DNA of 64,000 nt, taken from contig JH590863.1 in assembly GCA_000242235.1 (NCBI GenBank), forward strand, positions 124,001 to 188,000, in the 5' to 3' direction. This stretch comes from Stomatobaculum longum. GTDB lineage: Bacteria > Bacillota > Clostridia > Lachnospirales > Lachnospiraceae. The position numbers and the translations under genes are program-made. Position 1 is the stretch's first letter; every line of letters begins with the position of its first letter. A model generated the notes under the pieces. It did not search any database. It worked only from the letters and a program-made list of their open reading frames with translations, and had not been told where the DNA came from. Below are positions 18,444 through 28,360 of the stretch, one piece after another.

Positions 18444-19978
18444 ATGGCGTTAAAACGCTTTGCTTCGATTGACGTAGGGTCGTTTGAAATCGAACTGGGT
18501 ATCTATGAGTTCAGCAAGGGCGGCGGCATTCGCCTCGTGGACAATGTGCGCCATGTCATTGCGCTCGGCTCCGACACCTACCGGAACGGCGAGATCAGCT
18601 TTCCGCTCGTACAGGAACTGATTGCCGTTTTAAAGGACTTTACCCGCATCATCGCGGAATATCGCTGTGAGGCTTACCGCGCCATCGCGACGTCCGCGAT
18701 GCGCGAGGCGACAAACAGCGCGATTGTGCTGGATCAGATTAAAACCAGGACAGGACTCTCGGTACAGATCCTCTCGAATGCCGAACAGCGCATGCTGGTA
18801 CTGAAGGCGCTCGCTGCCTGCGGCGAGCGCTTTGACACGCTTGCGAATGAGGGCGCCGCCGTCGTGGAAGTCGGCTTCGGCTCCATGCAGGTGAGTCTCT
18901 ACGGGGCCGGAACCATGCAGAGCACGCAGAATTTGCGGCTCGGCGCGCTCCGGCTTCGCGACACACTGCAACAGTTAAACTCCGCGCGGGATGACAGAGA
19001 GCGCATTCTGCAGGAAACCGTCGCCCACGAACTGGACATCTACGAGCACCTGCATCTTCGCGGACGCCGTGTGAGACACATGATTGCAATCGGCGACCCG
19101 ATTCGTGTGCTCTATGACAAAATTATGCGCGCGCAGCAGCTGAATCCGGAAGAGGAGAGTTTTGCCGACATTGGCAGAATGAAGGGACTCTATCAGTATG
19201 TGATTGCGCGCACTGAAGCCGAGCTCGAGGAGACGCTCGACTTAAATCCGGCGACCACAGGTGTCCTGCTACCGGCGGCGGTGCTCTACCAGCGCATGGC
19301 AGAGACCGTCGGCGCGGAAAAGGTCTGGTTCCCCGGCACCCGTCTGATTGACGGCGTCGCGGCGGACTACGCCTTTGAAAAACAACTGGTGCGGCGCACG
19401 CACGACTTTGACGCGGATATTCTGGCGGCCGTGCAGGAGCTCGCGACGCGCTACGGCGAGCGCACCGCCGCTACACGGTCGGCTGCGCGCTACAGATCTT
19501 CGACGCGCTGAAAAAGGCGCAGGGCTTCACGGCGCGCGACCGTCTGCTCCTTGAGATTGCGGCGACCTTGCATCACTGCGGGCGCTTCCTGAACATGGGC
19601 AATGCGAGTGAGTCGAGCGGCGACATTATCCGCGCGACCGAGATTGTGGGGCTCTCGACCGAGGAACACGCGCTGATTGTGCAAATTCTTCGAAATGAGG
19701 ATGATGTCTTCGGGCGGCGCGACATTCCGCTTAAGGCGGCCAAATTTGCGGCCGTGATACGGCTCGCGAACGCGATGGACCGCTCGGCCAAACAGAAGGC
19801 GGGGGTCTACCGCATCCGCCTCCGGGAGGACGGTACCTTGCCGGTCGCGACCGATTTCGGCGGTGACATGACCCTGGAGCGCCTGAGTTTCGAACAGTGT
19901 ATCCCCTCGTTCAGCAATGTGTTCGGCATCAGCCCGGTATTCCGACAGAGAAGAAGCCTTGGGAGCGGCGTCGTATGA
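18444..19978 (+). pseudogene. ppx: Ppx/GppA exopolyphosphatase-like protein, broken by a one-base frameshift
   Basis: A hydrolase of polyphosphate or pppGpp type, encoded directly before ppk1. The ATG at 18444 follows AGGAGGA. The first frame encodes the ribonuclease-H-like ASKHA domain (FASIDVGSFE at residues 6-15) and runs to 19511, but after about nt 19463 it turns to nonsense. The adjacent frame then continues without a gap as RRYTVGCALQIFDAL and an HD-type domain (LHHCGRFLN) to 19978. Restoring one C after nt 19463 (CGC-CAC instead of CGC-ACC) rejoins the protein at about 512 residues. No slippery heptamer is evident, so this is a real frameshift or a base-calling error. The second phosphate loop reads EVGFGS where DIGGGS is usual. 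The stop overlaps the ppk1 start (ATGA). Confidence 0.85.
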
Positions 19979-22209
19979 AGAGAGAAAACGAGAAAAAGAA
20001 TAAAAAGCAGGGACAGCAGGAGAAGACGCTGAACCTCGCAAATCCCGACTACTATGTGTGCCGCGAACTCTCGTGGCTTCAGTTCAATCTTCGCGTCCTG
20101 AATGAGGCGCGCGATAAAACCATTCCGCTCTTTGAGCGGCTCAAGTTCCTCAGCATCGTGAGTTCCAACCTGGATGAGTTCTTCATGGTCCGCGTGGCCT
20201 CCCTGAAAGACCAGGTGCTCGCAGACTTCACGAAGCGGGACATTGCGGGACTCACGGCGGCGGAGCAGTTGAAGAAAATTTCCGAAGAGACCCACGAGAT
20301 GGTCGAACTGCAGTATCACAGCCTGAAGCGGAGTCTGTTGCCGGCACTCGAGAAGGAGGGGCTGCATTTGATTGCCCGCCACGAGGAACTCGGGGAAAAA
20401 GAACAGGTCTTTGTGGACCGCTATTTTAAGGACACCATCTACCCGGTGCTCACACCGATGGCGGTGGACTCTTCGAGGCCTTTCCCGCTGATTCGGAATA
20501 AGACCTTGAATATTGCGGCGCGCATTCGGAAAAAAGAACATGTGAAGCCCTTAATCCGCATTGAGGAGAAGAAGAAAAAAGGCGGTCAGCGCCCGGACTT
20601 TGCGATTGTGCAGGTGCCGTCGGTGTTGCCACGCCTTGTGGAACTGCCGCCCGAGGTCACCGGCAGACCGGCGGGGGAGAAGACCTTTATTCTGCTCGAA
20701 GAAATCATCGAGCGGAACATAAGCTCCCTTTTCTTAAACTACGACATCCTCGCGGCGCATCCGTTCCGCATCATGCGGAATGCGGAGTTTGAACTCGATG
20801 AGGAAGAGGCAGCCGACCTTCTGGTCGAGATTCAGAAGAAGTTAAAGCGGCGGCAGTGGGGCGAGGCCATCCGCCTCGAAGTCGAAGAGGGCATGGACGA
20901 AGAACTCCTGAAAATATTGCAGGACGAGCTTGAGATTGAGTCGGAGGATCTCTTTTCCATCAACGGACCGCTCGACCTGACTGTGCTCATGAAGCTCTAC
21001 GGTGTCGGCGGTTTTGACCGCTTAAAGCTCCCGAAACATGTCCCGCAGCCGGTGCCGGCGCTAGTGAACGAAAAGAGCATTTTCGCAAACATCCGCGAGG
21101 GCGATATTCTCTTAAGTCACCCCTACCAGTCCTTTGATCCGGTCGTGAACTTCATTCAGGAAGCGGCAAAGGATCCGGATGTGCTCGCCATCAAGCAGAC
21201 CCTGTATCGCGTGAGCGGCAATTCGCCGATTGTCCAGGCGCTCGCGAAGGCGGCGGATAACGGCAAGCAGGTCACGGTACTGGTTGAATTGAAGGCGCGT
21301 TTTGACGAGGAGAATAATATTGTCTGGGCAAAGATGCTCGAGAAGGCTGGCTGCCATGTCATTTACGGTCTGCTCGGCTTAAAGACGCACTCGAAGATTA
21401 CCCTTGTGGTGCGCTCCGAGGAGGACGGCATACGCCGCTATGTGCACCTCGGCACAGGTAACTACAACGATTCGACCGCAAAGCTCTACACGGATTTGGG
21501 ACTACTCACCTGTAAGCGCGAGTTCGGCGAGGACGCGACCGCAGTTTTTAACATGCTCTCGGGTTACTCGGAGCCGCTGTTCTGGAACCGGCTCATTGTC
21601 GCACCGCTCTGGATGCGCGAGCGCTTTGTCCGCGAAATCGAGCGGGTGCGCGCGGCGGCGCGCGCCGGAAAACCCGCTTTCATCATGGCGAAGATGAACT
21701 CGCTCTCGGATCCCGATATGATACGGGAGCTGTACCGCGCGAGCATGGACGGCGTGCAGATCGATCTCATTGTCCGCGGCATCTGCTGCCTCCGGGTCGG
21801 CATTCCGGGCATCTCGGAGAACATCCGCGTACGCTCGATTGTCGGCAACTTCCTCGAGCACGCGCGCATCTTCCGCTTCCACGCGGACGGCGAGGAGACG
21901 CTGTATCTCGGCTCGGCCGACTGGATGAGCCGGAACCTCGACAACCGCGTTGAGATTGTGTTCCCAGTCACGGACAGCGCAATCCGCCAGGAAGTACACC
22001 ACTATCTGGAGACCGAACTCCGCGACAATGTGAAGGCGAGCATTTACCGCCCGGACGGCAGTTACGAGAAGGAAAACCGCCGCGGCAGGGCGCCGCTCAA
22101 TTCGCAGGAAGTGTTTGCTGAGGAGGCGACGGCTGCGGCCGCAGTCGCGCGCCTCGAAGAAAAGCAGCGCGGAAAGCAGGAGGAGAGAGGCTTCACACCG
22201 TTACTCTGA
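19975..22209 (+). CDS. ppk1: Polyphosphate kinase 1
   Basis: Polymerises the gamma-phosphate of ATP into inorganic polyphosphate. The 744-residue protein has the four PPK1 regions: N domain (YVCRELSWLQFNLRVL), head domain, and two C-terminal catalytic domains. His472 in LKTHSKI corresponds to the autophosphorylated histidine, and a second His lies in EHARIFRFH. The frame opens at 19897, but the ATG at 19975 (GGGAG upstream) overlaps the ppx stop and gives the expected N-terminus. It forms a ppx-ppk1 operon that controls polyphosphate level. Confidence 0.96.
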   Translation: MKRENEKKNKKQGQQEKTLNLANPDYYVCRELSWLQFNLRVLNEARDKTIPLFERLKFLSIVSSNLDEFFMVRVASLKDQVLADFTKRDIAGLTAAEQLKKISEETHEMVELQYHSLKRSLLPALEKEGLHLIARHEELGEKEQVFVDRYFKDTIYPVLTPMAVDSSRPFPLIRNKTLNIAARIRKKEHVKPLIRIEEKKKKGGQRPDFAIVQVPSVLPRLVELPPEVTGRPAGEKTFILLEEIIERNISSLFLNYDILAAHPFRIMRNAEFELDEEEAADLLVEIQKKLKRRQWGEAIRLEVEEGMDEELLKILQDELEIESEDLFSINGPLDLTVLMKLYGVGGFDRLKLPKHVPQPVPALVNEKSIFANIREGDILLSHPYQSFDPVVNFIQEAAKDPDVLAIKQTLYRVSGNSPIVQALAKAADNGKQVTVLVELKARFDEENNIVWAKMLEKAGCHVIYGLLGLKTHSKITLVVRSEEDGIRRYVHLGTGNYNDSTAKLYTDLGLLTCKREFGEDATAVFNMLSGYSEPLFWNRLIVAPLWMRERFVREIERVRAAARAGKPAFIMAKMNSLSDPDMIRELYRASMDGVQIDLIVRGICCLRVGIPGISENIRVRSIVGNFLEHARIFRFHADGEETLYLGSADWMSRNLDNRVEIVFPVTDSAIRQEVHHYLETELRDNVKASIYRPDGSYEKENRRGRAPLNSQEVFAEEATAAAAVARLEEKQRGKQEERGFTPLL

Positions 22210-22225
22210 GCAAAAAAGGAGAAAC

Positions 22226-23902
22226 ATGGGTAAGAGAAAGAAAAATACAGGCAGCGCGGGGGGATTGCGGGAAGCAGACAGCAATGCGCTGCGGGCGGAA
22301 AAACCGGTTGCGGCAAAGCGGGAGCGGAAGCTATCCGAAGAGGAGGACAGCCGGGCTTCATGGCTTGCGGGCGCATGGGTCATGCTCATGTTCGCGCTCT
22401 TTCCGCTGATTTTTACCGACCACTACTTTAACATTCTGCAGACCAAGGACGTGACTTTCATCGTCCTGGCGCTGCTGCTCTCGGTCGGCATGGGCATCGT
22501 CTATCTGGACGGCGGCCGGAAATTTCGACCGCTCGGCAGCCGGGAGGATTTAAGCCGGGCCGACCTCTCGGTGCTCGCCTTTTTCGGCATTGCGCTGATC
22601 GCGACCTTGCTCTCCGGCAAGTTCTGGTTCCAGGCACTGACCGGGCTTGACGGCCGCTTCGTGGGTCTCTTTTATATCGCGCTGATCACAGCAAGCTATT
22701 TTATCGTGAGCCGGAATCTGCGCTTTTCCGGAAAGTACCTGACCGTATTTCTCGCGGTGGGACTTCTGGTCTGCCTGCTCGGCTATACGGATTTCTACAA
22801 CATGGACCTGCTCGGCTTCCGCACCGAGATGCTGCCCGAGCAGTATGCAATGTTCATGTCGACCTTCGGCAATGTGAACACCTATACGACCTATGTGGGA
22901 CTTGTCGTCGGCGTTTCCGGCGCGCTGTTTACGCTAAGCGAAGAGAAGACCGGACGCCTCGTATTCTACTATCTGGTCTATCTGGTTGCGATGCTCGCAC
23001 TGATTACCGGCGCCTCGGACAACGGCTACTTAAGTCTCGCGGGCTTCTTCGGAGCGCTGCCCTTTATCGCCTTCCGGAGCCGGAAGGGGAGAGCGCGCTA
23101 TCTTTTGCTGTTTGCGACCATGCTGCTGGTCATCAATTATCTGACCGGCGTCAGCATCGCGAAGGCAGGCAAAGTGATTCCGCTCTACGGCCTGTTCCTC
23201 GTCATCGGGAAACTGCCGGGGTTGCCGGTCATCGGCGCCGTGCTCGGCGTACTCGCACTGGTACTTCTGTACCGCGAGAAAGGCAAAGAAGCGGTGCGGA
23301 GCCCGCACGCGACGCTCTGGCTTCGCGGCTATGCGGTGCTTTTGATACTCGCGCTCCTCGCGCTGATCGCTCTCTTTGTCTATGCGAACAGCCTGCCTTA
23401 TGAGACCGTGCACGCGAAGTTCGGCATGCTCGGCGACTATCTGAAATTCCGGAATGAGTGGGGCACCTTCCGCGGCTATGTGTGGGGCGCGACGCTTGAC
23501 GAGTACAGCAAGCTCCCCATCCTGAACCGCATCTTCGGCAGCGGTCCCGATACCTATGTGGGCTACATGGTCACGAATCGCTGGAACGAGATGAACCAGA
23601 TCACCGGGCAGTTCTACGACGCCGCTCACAACGAGTACCTGCAGTATCTCTTCACCGTGGGACCGTTCGGCCTGCTTGCGCACCTCGGCATCCTCGTGTT
23701 CAGCGTGAGAGCCGCTTTCTCAAAGGCGAGAGCGCTGCGGGAGAGACAGGACGGAAGCCTTCCGCGGGTGTACAGTGCCTATCTCGATGCGCTCGGCATT
23801 GCGGTGATCTGCTATGCCTTCCAGGCCTTTGTCAATATCAATGTCCCGGTCGCGGCCCCGGTTCTCTGGGCGCTTCTTGCGGTCGCGAGAGCGGCGGAGT
23901 GA
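22226..23902 (+). CDS. O-antigen ligase/polymerase family membrane protein (WaaL/Wzy-like)
   Basis: A polytopic protein of 558 residues with a 50-residue basic cytoplasmic N-terminus, then about 10-12 transmembrane helices. A large extracytoplasmic loop around residues 410-490 contains the typical GSGPDTYVGY and DAAHNEYLQYLFTVGPFGLLAHL blocks (the conserved H/NEYLQ motif of the Wzy_C family). Such proteins join lipid-linked glycans to an acceptor or polymerise repeat units. Since an ABC-type exporter is encoded downstream, a ligase role is more likely than a Wzy polymerase, but sequence alone cannot decide. The ATG follows AAAAGGA. It is the first gene of the surface polysaccharide locus. Confidence 0.85.
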   Translation: MGKRKKNTGSAGGLREADSNALRAEKPVAAKRERKLSEEEDSRASWLAGAWVMLMFALFPLIFTDHYFNILQTKDVTFIVLALLLSVGMGIVYLDGGRKFRPLGSREDLSRADLSVLAFFGIALIATLLSGKFWFQALTGLDGRFVGLFYIALITASYFIVSRNLRFSGKYLTVFLAVGLLVCLLGYTDFYNMDLLGFRTEMLPEQYAMFMSTFGNVNTYTTYVGLVVGVSGALFTLSEEKTGRLVFYYLVYLVAMLALITGASDNGYLSLAGFFGALPFIAFRSRKGRARYLLLFATMLLVINYLTGVSIAKAGKVIPLYGLFLVIGKLPGLPVIGAVLGVLALVLLYREKGKEAVRSPHATLWLRGYAVLLILALLALIALFVYANSLPYETVHAKFGMLGDYLKFRNEWGTFRGYVWGATLDEYSKLPILNRIFGSGPDTYVGYMVTNRWNEMNQITGQFYDAAHNEYLQYLFTVGPFGLLAHLGILVFSVRAAFSKARALRERQDGSLPRVYSAYLDALGIAVICYAFQAFVNINVPVAAPVLWALLAVARAAE

Positions 23903-23906
23903 CGGT

Positions 23907-25295
23907 ATGGAACAGATGGAACGCTATAAGCGCCTCATTAAGTTCGGCGCGGCAGCGGTGATACTCTTTGTCGAGATCGGGCTCTACTACCTGCTCTGGA
24001 CACATTACTACAACCGCGTGATTACCATGCCGTTCTGGCGCAGGGGCAACTGGTTCATGACCGGCCTCTACGGCACCATGCTCTTTGTCTTTCACAACCT
24101 CTACGGCGGCTTGAAGATCGGTTTCTTTCGAAAGAACAATATCATCTACTCGCAGTTTCTCGCGATACTCGCGACGAATGTCTTCGGCTACCTCTTGCTC
24201 GCGCTCGTGGAGCGCCACTGGTATGTGCCGCTGCCCTTTGTGATTTTGACCGCGGTGGATATGGCACTTGTCTTTTTCTGGGCGAGTATTTTCCAGTGGA
24301 CTTATAACCTGCTCTTTCCGCCGCGGCAGCTCCTGCTGATTTACGGCAAGCGCTCGGTCGCCCATGTGCTCGAGAAGATGAACTCGCGGGATGATAAGTA
24401 TGTGCTGACCGCTGCAATCCGGATTGACGAGGGCATAGAGCGCATCATGCAGGAAGTGCCGAAGTACGGCGGTGTGATCATCGGCGACCTCGGAAGTCAT
24501 GACCGGAATCTGATCTTCAAGCGCTGCTATGAGATGGATAAGCGCGTCTATATGATTCCGAAAATCAGCGATGTGCTGATTCGGAGTTCGGACGAGTTAA
24601 AGCTCTTTGACACCGTGCTCTTGCTTTCCCGGAACGACGGCCTGCAGGTCGATCAGCTCTTTTGTAAGCGCGTGCTCGACATTCTGAGTGCGGGTGCGCT
24701 ACTCATTCTGAGCCTGCCGCTCTTCTTGCTCTTTGCGATTGCGATTCGCTTAGAGGACAGAGGCCCGGTCTTTTATAAGCAGTGCCGTTTGACCAAGGAC
24801 GGCAAGACCTTCGACATTCTGAAGTTCCGCACGATGCGGGTCAATGCCGAGGCCGACGGCGTGGCGCGTCTCGCCGCGCAGGCCGATGACCGGATTACGC
24901 GGGTCGGCAAAGTGCTCCGCGCGACCCGGCTCGACGAGCTCCCGCAGGTGCTGAATATCCTAAAGGGCGATATGAGCATGGTCGGACCGCGCCCCGAGCG
25001 CCCGGAAATCGCAGCCGAGTACAAGAAAGAAATTCCGGAATTCGATTATCGACTCAAAGTCAAGGCCGGTCTCACGGGCTACGCACAGATTTACGGCGTC
25101 TACAATACGACGCCCTACGACAAGTTAAAGCTCGATCTGATTTATATTCGCAACTATTCGATTTTTCTCGATTTGAAGCTCATTTTCATGACACCGAAAA
25201 TTCTCTTCATGAAGGAAAAGACCGAGGGCGTTGCGGACGGACAGGTCACGGCAGTGCAGCAGACGGGGGATTTGAGCGGCGAGCTCAAGTTCTGA
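23907..25295 (+). CDS. Polyprenyl-phosphate sugar-1-phosphate transferase (initiating glycosyltransferase)
   Basis: Starts glycan assembly by moving a sugar-1-phosphate to undecaprenyl phosphate. The 462-residue WbaP/WcaJ-like protein has four N-terminal transmembrane helices (to about residue 130), a central Rossmann-like region (about 130-245), a membrane helix (about 255-280) and the C-terminal catalytic domain with DILKFRTM, RATRLDELPQ and MSMVGPRPERPE. The ATG at 23907 is 4 nt after the ligase stop; the frame's extension to 23814 runs inside the ligase gene. Sugar specificity (Gal, Glc or other) cannot be read. Confidence 0.93.
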   Translation: MEQMERYKRLIKFGAAAVILFVEIGLYYLLWTHYYNRVITMPFWRRGNWFMTGLYGTMLFVFHNLYGGLKIGFFRKNNIIYSQFLAILATNVFGYLLLALVERHWYVPLPFVILTAVDMALVFFWASIFQWTYNLLFPPRQLLLIYGKRSVAHVLEKMNSRDDKYVLTAAIRIDEGIERIMQEVPKYGGVIIGDLGSHDRNLIFKRCYEMDKRVYMIPKISDVLIRSSDELKLFDTVLLLSRNDGLQVDQLFCKRVLDILSAGALLILSLPLFLLFAIAIRLEDRGPVFYKQCRLTKDGKTFDILKFRTMRVNAEADGVARLAAQADDRITRVGKVLRATRLDELPQVLNILKGDMSMVGPRPERPEIAAEYKKEIPEFDYRLKVKAGLTGYAQIYGVYNTTPYDKLKLDLIYIRNYSIFLDLKLIFMTPKILFMKEKTEGVADGQVTAVQQTGDLSGELKF

Positions 25296-25330
25296 TTGAG
25301 GTGTGAACCGCCGAAAGAGGAGGGAAAGAA

Positions 25331-26470
25331 ATGAGCGGGAGCAAAAAGGCGCTGCTGGTCACAACCGTAAGCGGTTTTGTGCCGCAGTTTGAGATGAACA
25401 ACGTGCGCCTCCTGCAGGAGAGAGGCTATGAAGTGCACTATGCCTCCAATTTTGACATGCCCTCCTACGGGGACAATAACGACAGGTTAAAGGGCACCGG
25501 CATACGCTGTCACCAGATTGCGTTTGCCAGAGAGCCCTGGAATTTACAGAATATGAGCGCCGTGCGGGAACTCGCGGCGCTCATTCGCCGTGAAGGGGTT
25601 TCGCTCCTCCACTGTCACACCCCGATGGGGGCCGCCTGCGCGCGGGTCGCGGCGGCGCGCACAGGACTTCGGAATGTGATTTATACGGCGCACGGCTTTC
25701 ACTTTTTCGACGGCGCGTCGAAGAAAAACTGGCTCATCTACTATCCGGTCGAAAAATTTTTGTCGCGCTACACGGACAGTCTGCTCTTGATTAACCGCGA
25801 GGACTATGCGCGCGCGAGGAAAAAGTTCTCCGCGCGGCACACCGATCTCCTACCGGGAGTCGGCATCGACATCGAAGCGGTACAGCGCGGCAGTGCGGAG
25901 GGCGCGGGGCTCCGGGAGGAACTCGGCATCCTGCAGACGCAGCGGGTGCTGCTAACCGCCGGGGAGATGATACCGCGAAAAAACCAAGCGCTGCTTCTCG
26001 AAGTGTTGCGGCGCCTCAATAATCCGGCGCTCACGCTGATTATTCTCGGACACGGGAAACTGCAGGATGAGTTAAAGGCAAAAGCGCGGGCGCTCGGCGT
26101 GGAAGCGCAGGTGATATTCCCGGGCTACCGGACGGATGTGTTCCGTTTTTACGGCATCGCGGACCTGTTTTTATTTCCCTCGTTGCAGGAGGGATTGCCG
26201 GTCGCGGTCATGGAGGCAATGGCAGCCGGACTGCCGGTCGTCGCCTCCGGGGTGCGCGGCAACCGGGATTTAATTCTGCCCGGAAAGGGCGGGGAACTCT
26301 TATCGCCGCACTGTGCGACAGACTGGGAAAAAGTTGTAAGTATTTTGCTAGGGGATTGTAAAAAACGGGAGGCCTACGGGCTGTATAATAGACAGCGAAT
26401 CGGCGCGTTTTCCCGTGAGGCAAACGAAACCAAAATGAGGGAAATATATGCGCGCTACGATGAAGCGTAG
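25331..26470 (+). CDS. Glycosyltransferase family 4-type (group 1)
   Basis: A 379-residue GT-B glycosyltransferase. The N-terminal domain (VTTVSGFVPQFEMNNVRLL, TPMGAACARVAA, YTAHGFHFF) resembles EpsD/CapM-like enzymes, and the C-terminal nucleotide-sugar domain has GEMIPRKNQALL and the EX7E motif in EGLPVAVMEAMAAGLPV. It probably adds the second sugar onto the lipid carrier. The ATG has GGAGGGAAAG upstream. It overlaps the next gene by 23 nt. Confidence 0.92.
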   Translation: MSGSKKALLVTTVSGFVPQFEMNNVRLLQERGYEVHYASNFDMPSYGDNNDRLKGTGIRCHQIAFAREPWNLQNMSAVRELAALIRREGVSLLHCHTPMGAACARVAAARTGLRNVIYTAHGFHFFDGASKKNWLIYYPVEKFLSRYTDSLLLINREDYARARKKFSARHTDLLPGVGIDIEAVQRGSAEGAGLREELGILQTQRVLLTAGEMIPRKNQALLLEVLRRLNNPALTLIILGHGKLQDELKAKARALGVEAQVIFPGYRTDVFRFYGIADLFLFPSLQEGLPVAVMEAMAAGLPVVASGVRGNRDLILPGKGGELLSPHCATDWEKVVSILLGDCKKREAYGLYNRQRIGAFSREANETKMREIYARYDEA

Positions 26471-27560
26471 AGCTCTGGTTTTTCTGAAAAATGAGGAGGA
26501 CGGCTCCTCGTATTATCGCCTGTACCAATATTTGCGGGGGAAACCCTGCCGCAGGGTCAATATGACGCCGACCTGGGTTTATCGCCTCTTTTACGGCAGG
26601 CGTTACGGCAAGATTATGAAGCTCGCGCTAAAGTTCCTCATGGGGGGCGTTACCTTCGGCACGACGCTCGGCGCAATGGCACTCGATGCTCTTGTCTGGA
26701 AGTCGGAAGTCGTGATTGTAAACCGGCGTTTTTTCCCGCGCGCCTGTCCGCCTGTTCTCGCGGGACTCTTAAAACGCTATCTCCGCGGAAAAAAGGTTTA
26801 CTGGGACTTTGACGACAACATTGTGCTGGACGGCGAGCTTTCGAAGAGAGAAAAGGCCGTGCTCGAAGCAGAGGCGGCTGTAATCACGGTGACAAGCGAA
26901 TACCTGCGGGATAGCCTCGGCGAAGCGGCGAGAGCCAAGGTAAGCTTGCTCCCGACCACGGATCTCGCCTTTTGGGGCGAGGAGACAGAAGAGCTCCTTG
27001 CTGGCAAGGGGAGAGACAGCGCTGTGATGAAACTTCTCTGGCTCGGCACCCGTGATAACCTAAAGTATCTCGAAGCGCTGCTGCCTGCGCTCGATCAGGC
27101 CGCCGAAACGCTTGCGCGGGATACGGGCAGGCGCTTGGAACTATCGGTAGTCTCAAATGCGCCGCTCAGCGGAGCGGTGAAGCGCCTTACGCTGCGAAAT
27201 ATACGCTGGAGCCGCACCTACGGTATCGAAGCCCTCCGGGAAGCGGAGATAGGCCTCATGCCGCTTCGGGAGAGCGCCTATACACTCGGCAAGGGCGGCT
27301 TTAAGGCCATTCAATATATGTCGGCCGGAGTTGTTCCGATTCTCTCTTCGGTGGGCTATAATAAGACCGTGATAGAAGACGGTGTGAGCGGCTACTTTGC
27401 CGCGGAGAGCGGTGACTTTGCGGCGCGGGTCAGCGAACTCGCCGCAAATCCAACGAAGCTCCGCTGTATGGCGCGCGCGGCGAGAGAGCGCTTTGCGACC
27501 CGCTTTTCCCCGGAAGAAATACAGGCATTCTGGAATCAGGCAATTGGAGAGAGTGAATGA
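26448..27560 (+). CDS. Glycosyltransferase, GT-B fold
   Basis: A 370-residue putative glycosyltransferase. A motif DFDDNI (about residue 122) and the C-terminal block (LMPLRESAYTLGKGGFKAIQYMSAGVVPI) match the nucleotide-sugar half of GT-B enzymes found in polysaccharide loci. The canonical EX7E pattern is poorly kept. The ATG at 26448 with GAGGGA upstream was preferred over the ATG at 26460. It overlaps the genes on both sides (23 nt and 4 nt), consistent with one operon. Confidence 0.82.
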   Translation: MRATMKRRALVFLKNEEDGSSYYRLYQYLRGKPCRRVNMTPTWVYRLFYGRRYGKIMKLALKFLMGGVTFGTTLGAMALDALVWKSEVVIVNRRFFPRACPPVLAGLLKRYLRGKKVYWDFDDNIVLDGELSKREKAVLEAEAAVITVTSEYLRDSLGEAARAKVSLLPTTDLAFWGEETEELLAGKGRDSAVMKLLWLGTRDNLKYLEALLPALDQAAETLARDTGRRLELSVVSNAPLSGAVKRLTLRNIRWSRTYGIEALREAEIGLMPLRESAYTLGKGGFKAIQYMSAGVVPILSSVGYNKTVIEDGVSGYFAAESGDFAARVSELAANPTKLRCMARAARERFATRFSPEEIQAFWNQAIGESE

Positions 27561-28351
27561 ACAGACTTCGCGTTTTTTTTGAAAAAGATAAAAAGATGAT
27601 AGGGAAGCTCGTAAAGAACGACTTTAAGGCGCGCTACAGCGGCTCCTATCTCGGCGTCATCTGGGGCGTTGTGCAACCGCTCATCACGGTACTGATTTAC
27701 TGGTTTGTCTTTACCGTCGGCTTACGGAACGGCGAGCGCCCGGACGGAAGCCCCTATATCATCTGGATGATGTCCGGCATTGTCGCCTGGTTCTTCTTCT
27801 CGGATGCGCTCGGCGCGGGCACGAATGCCTTCCTCGAGTACTCCTATCTCGTGAAGAAACTGAACTTTAACGTGGGCCTCATTCCGCTCGTGAAAGTCGG
27901 CACTTCGCTGATTATCCATGCGATTTTTCTCGGGATTGTGACCATTATTCTGAACTTCTCCGGCTACACGGCGGACTGGTACTATCTGCAGCTCATGTAC
28001 TATGTCGCCTGCAACTTTATGCTGGTCTTTGCCGTGGTGCTCTTTACCTCCTCGGTCACGGTCTACATGCGGGACGTGAGCCAGCTGGTGGGCATCTTTA
28101 TCCAGATCGGGTTCTGGGCCATCCCGATTGTCTGGGGACCGGAGGTGCTGAGCGGCAGGCTGCGCTTTATTTTCCAGCTGAATCCGGTCTACTACCTGGT
28201 CGAGGGCTACCGCGACTCGCTCTACGCGCATGTGCCGGTCTGGGATAAGCCCCTCTATACGCTCTACTTCTGGGTAGTTACGGGGGCGCTCTTTGCGCTC
28301 GGAATGTATACCTTCCGGAAACTGAAACCGTATTTTGCAGACGTGCTCTGA
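27557..28351 (+). CDS. ABC-2 type polysaccharide export permease (Wzm/TagG-like)
   Basis: The 264-residue membrane subunit flips undecaprenyl-linked glycan across the cytoplasmic membrane. An amphipathic N-terminus (KNDFKARYSGSYLGVIWGVVQPL, typical of Wzm/TagG) is followed by six transmembrane helices, and the late motif LNPVYYLVEGYRDSLY is characteristic. It begins within the previous gene's stop (ATGA) and pairs with the ATPase encoded 9 nt downstream. Confidence 0.93.
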   Translation: MNRLRVFFEKDKKMIGKLVKNDFKARYSGSYLGVIWGVVQPLITVLIYWFVFTVGLRNGERPDGSPYIIWMMSGIVAWFFFSDALGAGTNAFLEYSYLVKKLNFNVGLIPLVKVGTSLIIHAIFLGIVTIILNFSGYTADWYYLQLMYYVACNFMLVFAVVLFTSSVTVYMRDVSQLVGIFIQIGFWAIPIVWGPEVLSGRLRFIFQLNPVYYLVEGYRDSLYAHVPVWDKPLYTLYFWVVTGALFALGMYTFRKLKPYFADVL

Positions 28352-28360
28352 GGATAAGCG

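Noticed and set aside
19455-19475. Programmed -1 ribosomal frameshift in ppx
   Set aside because: No slippery heptamer is present at the transition, and the simple explanation of one missing C restores the frame.
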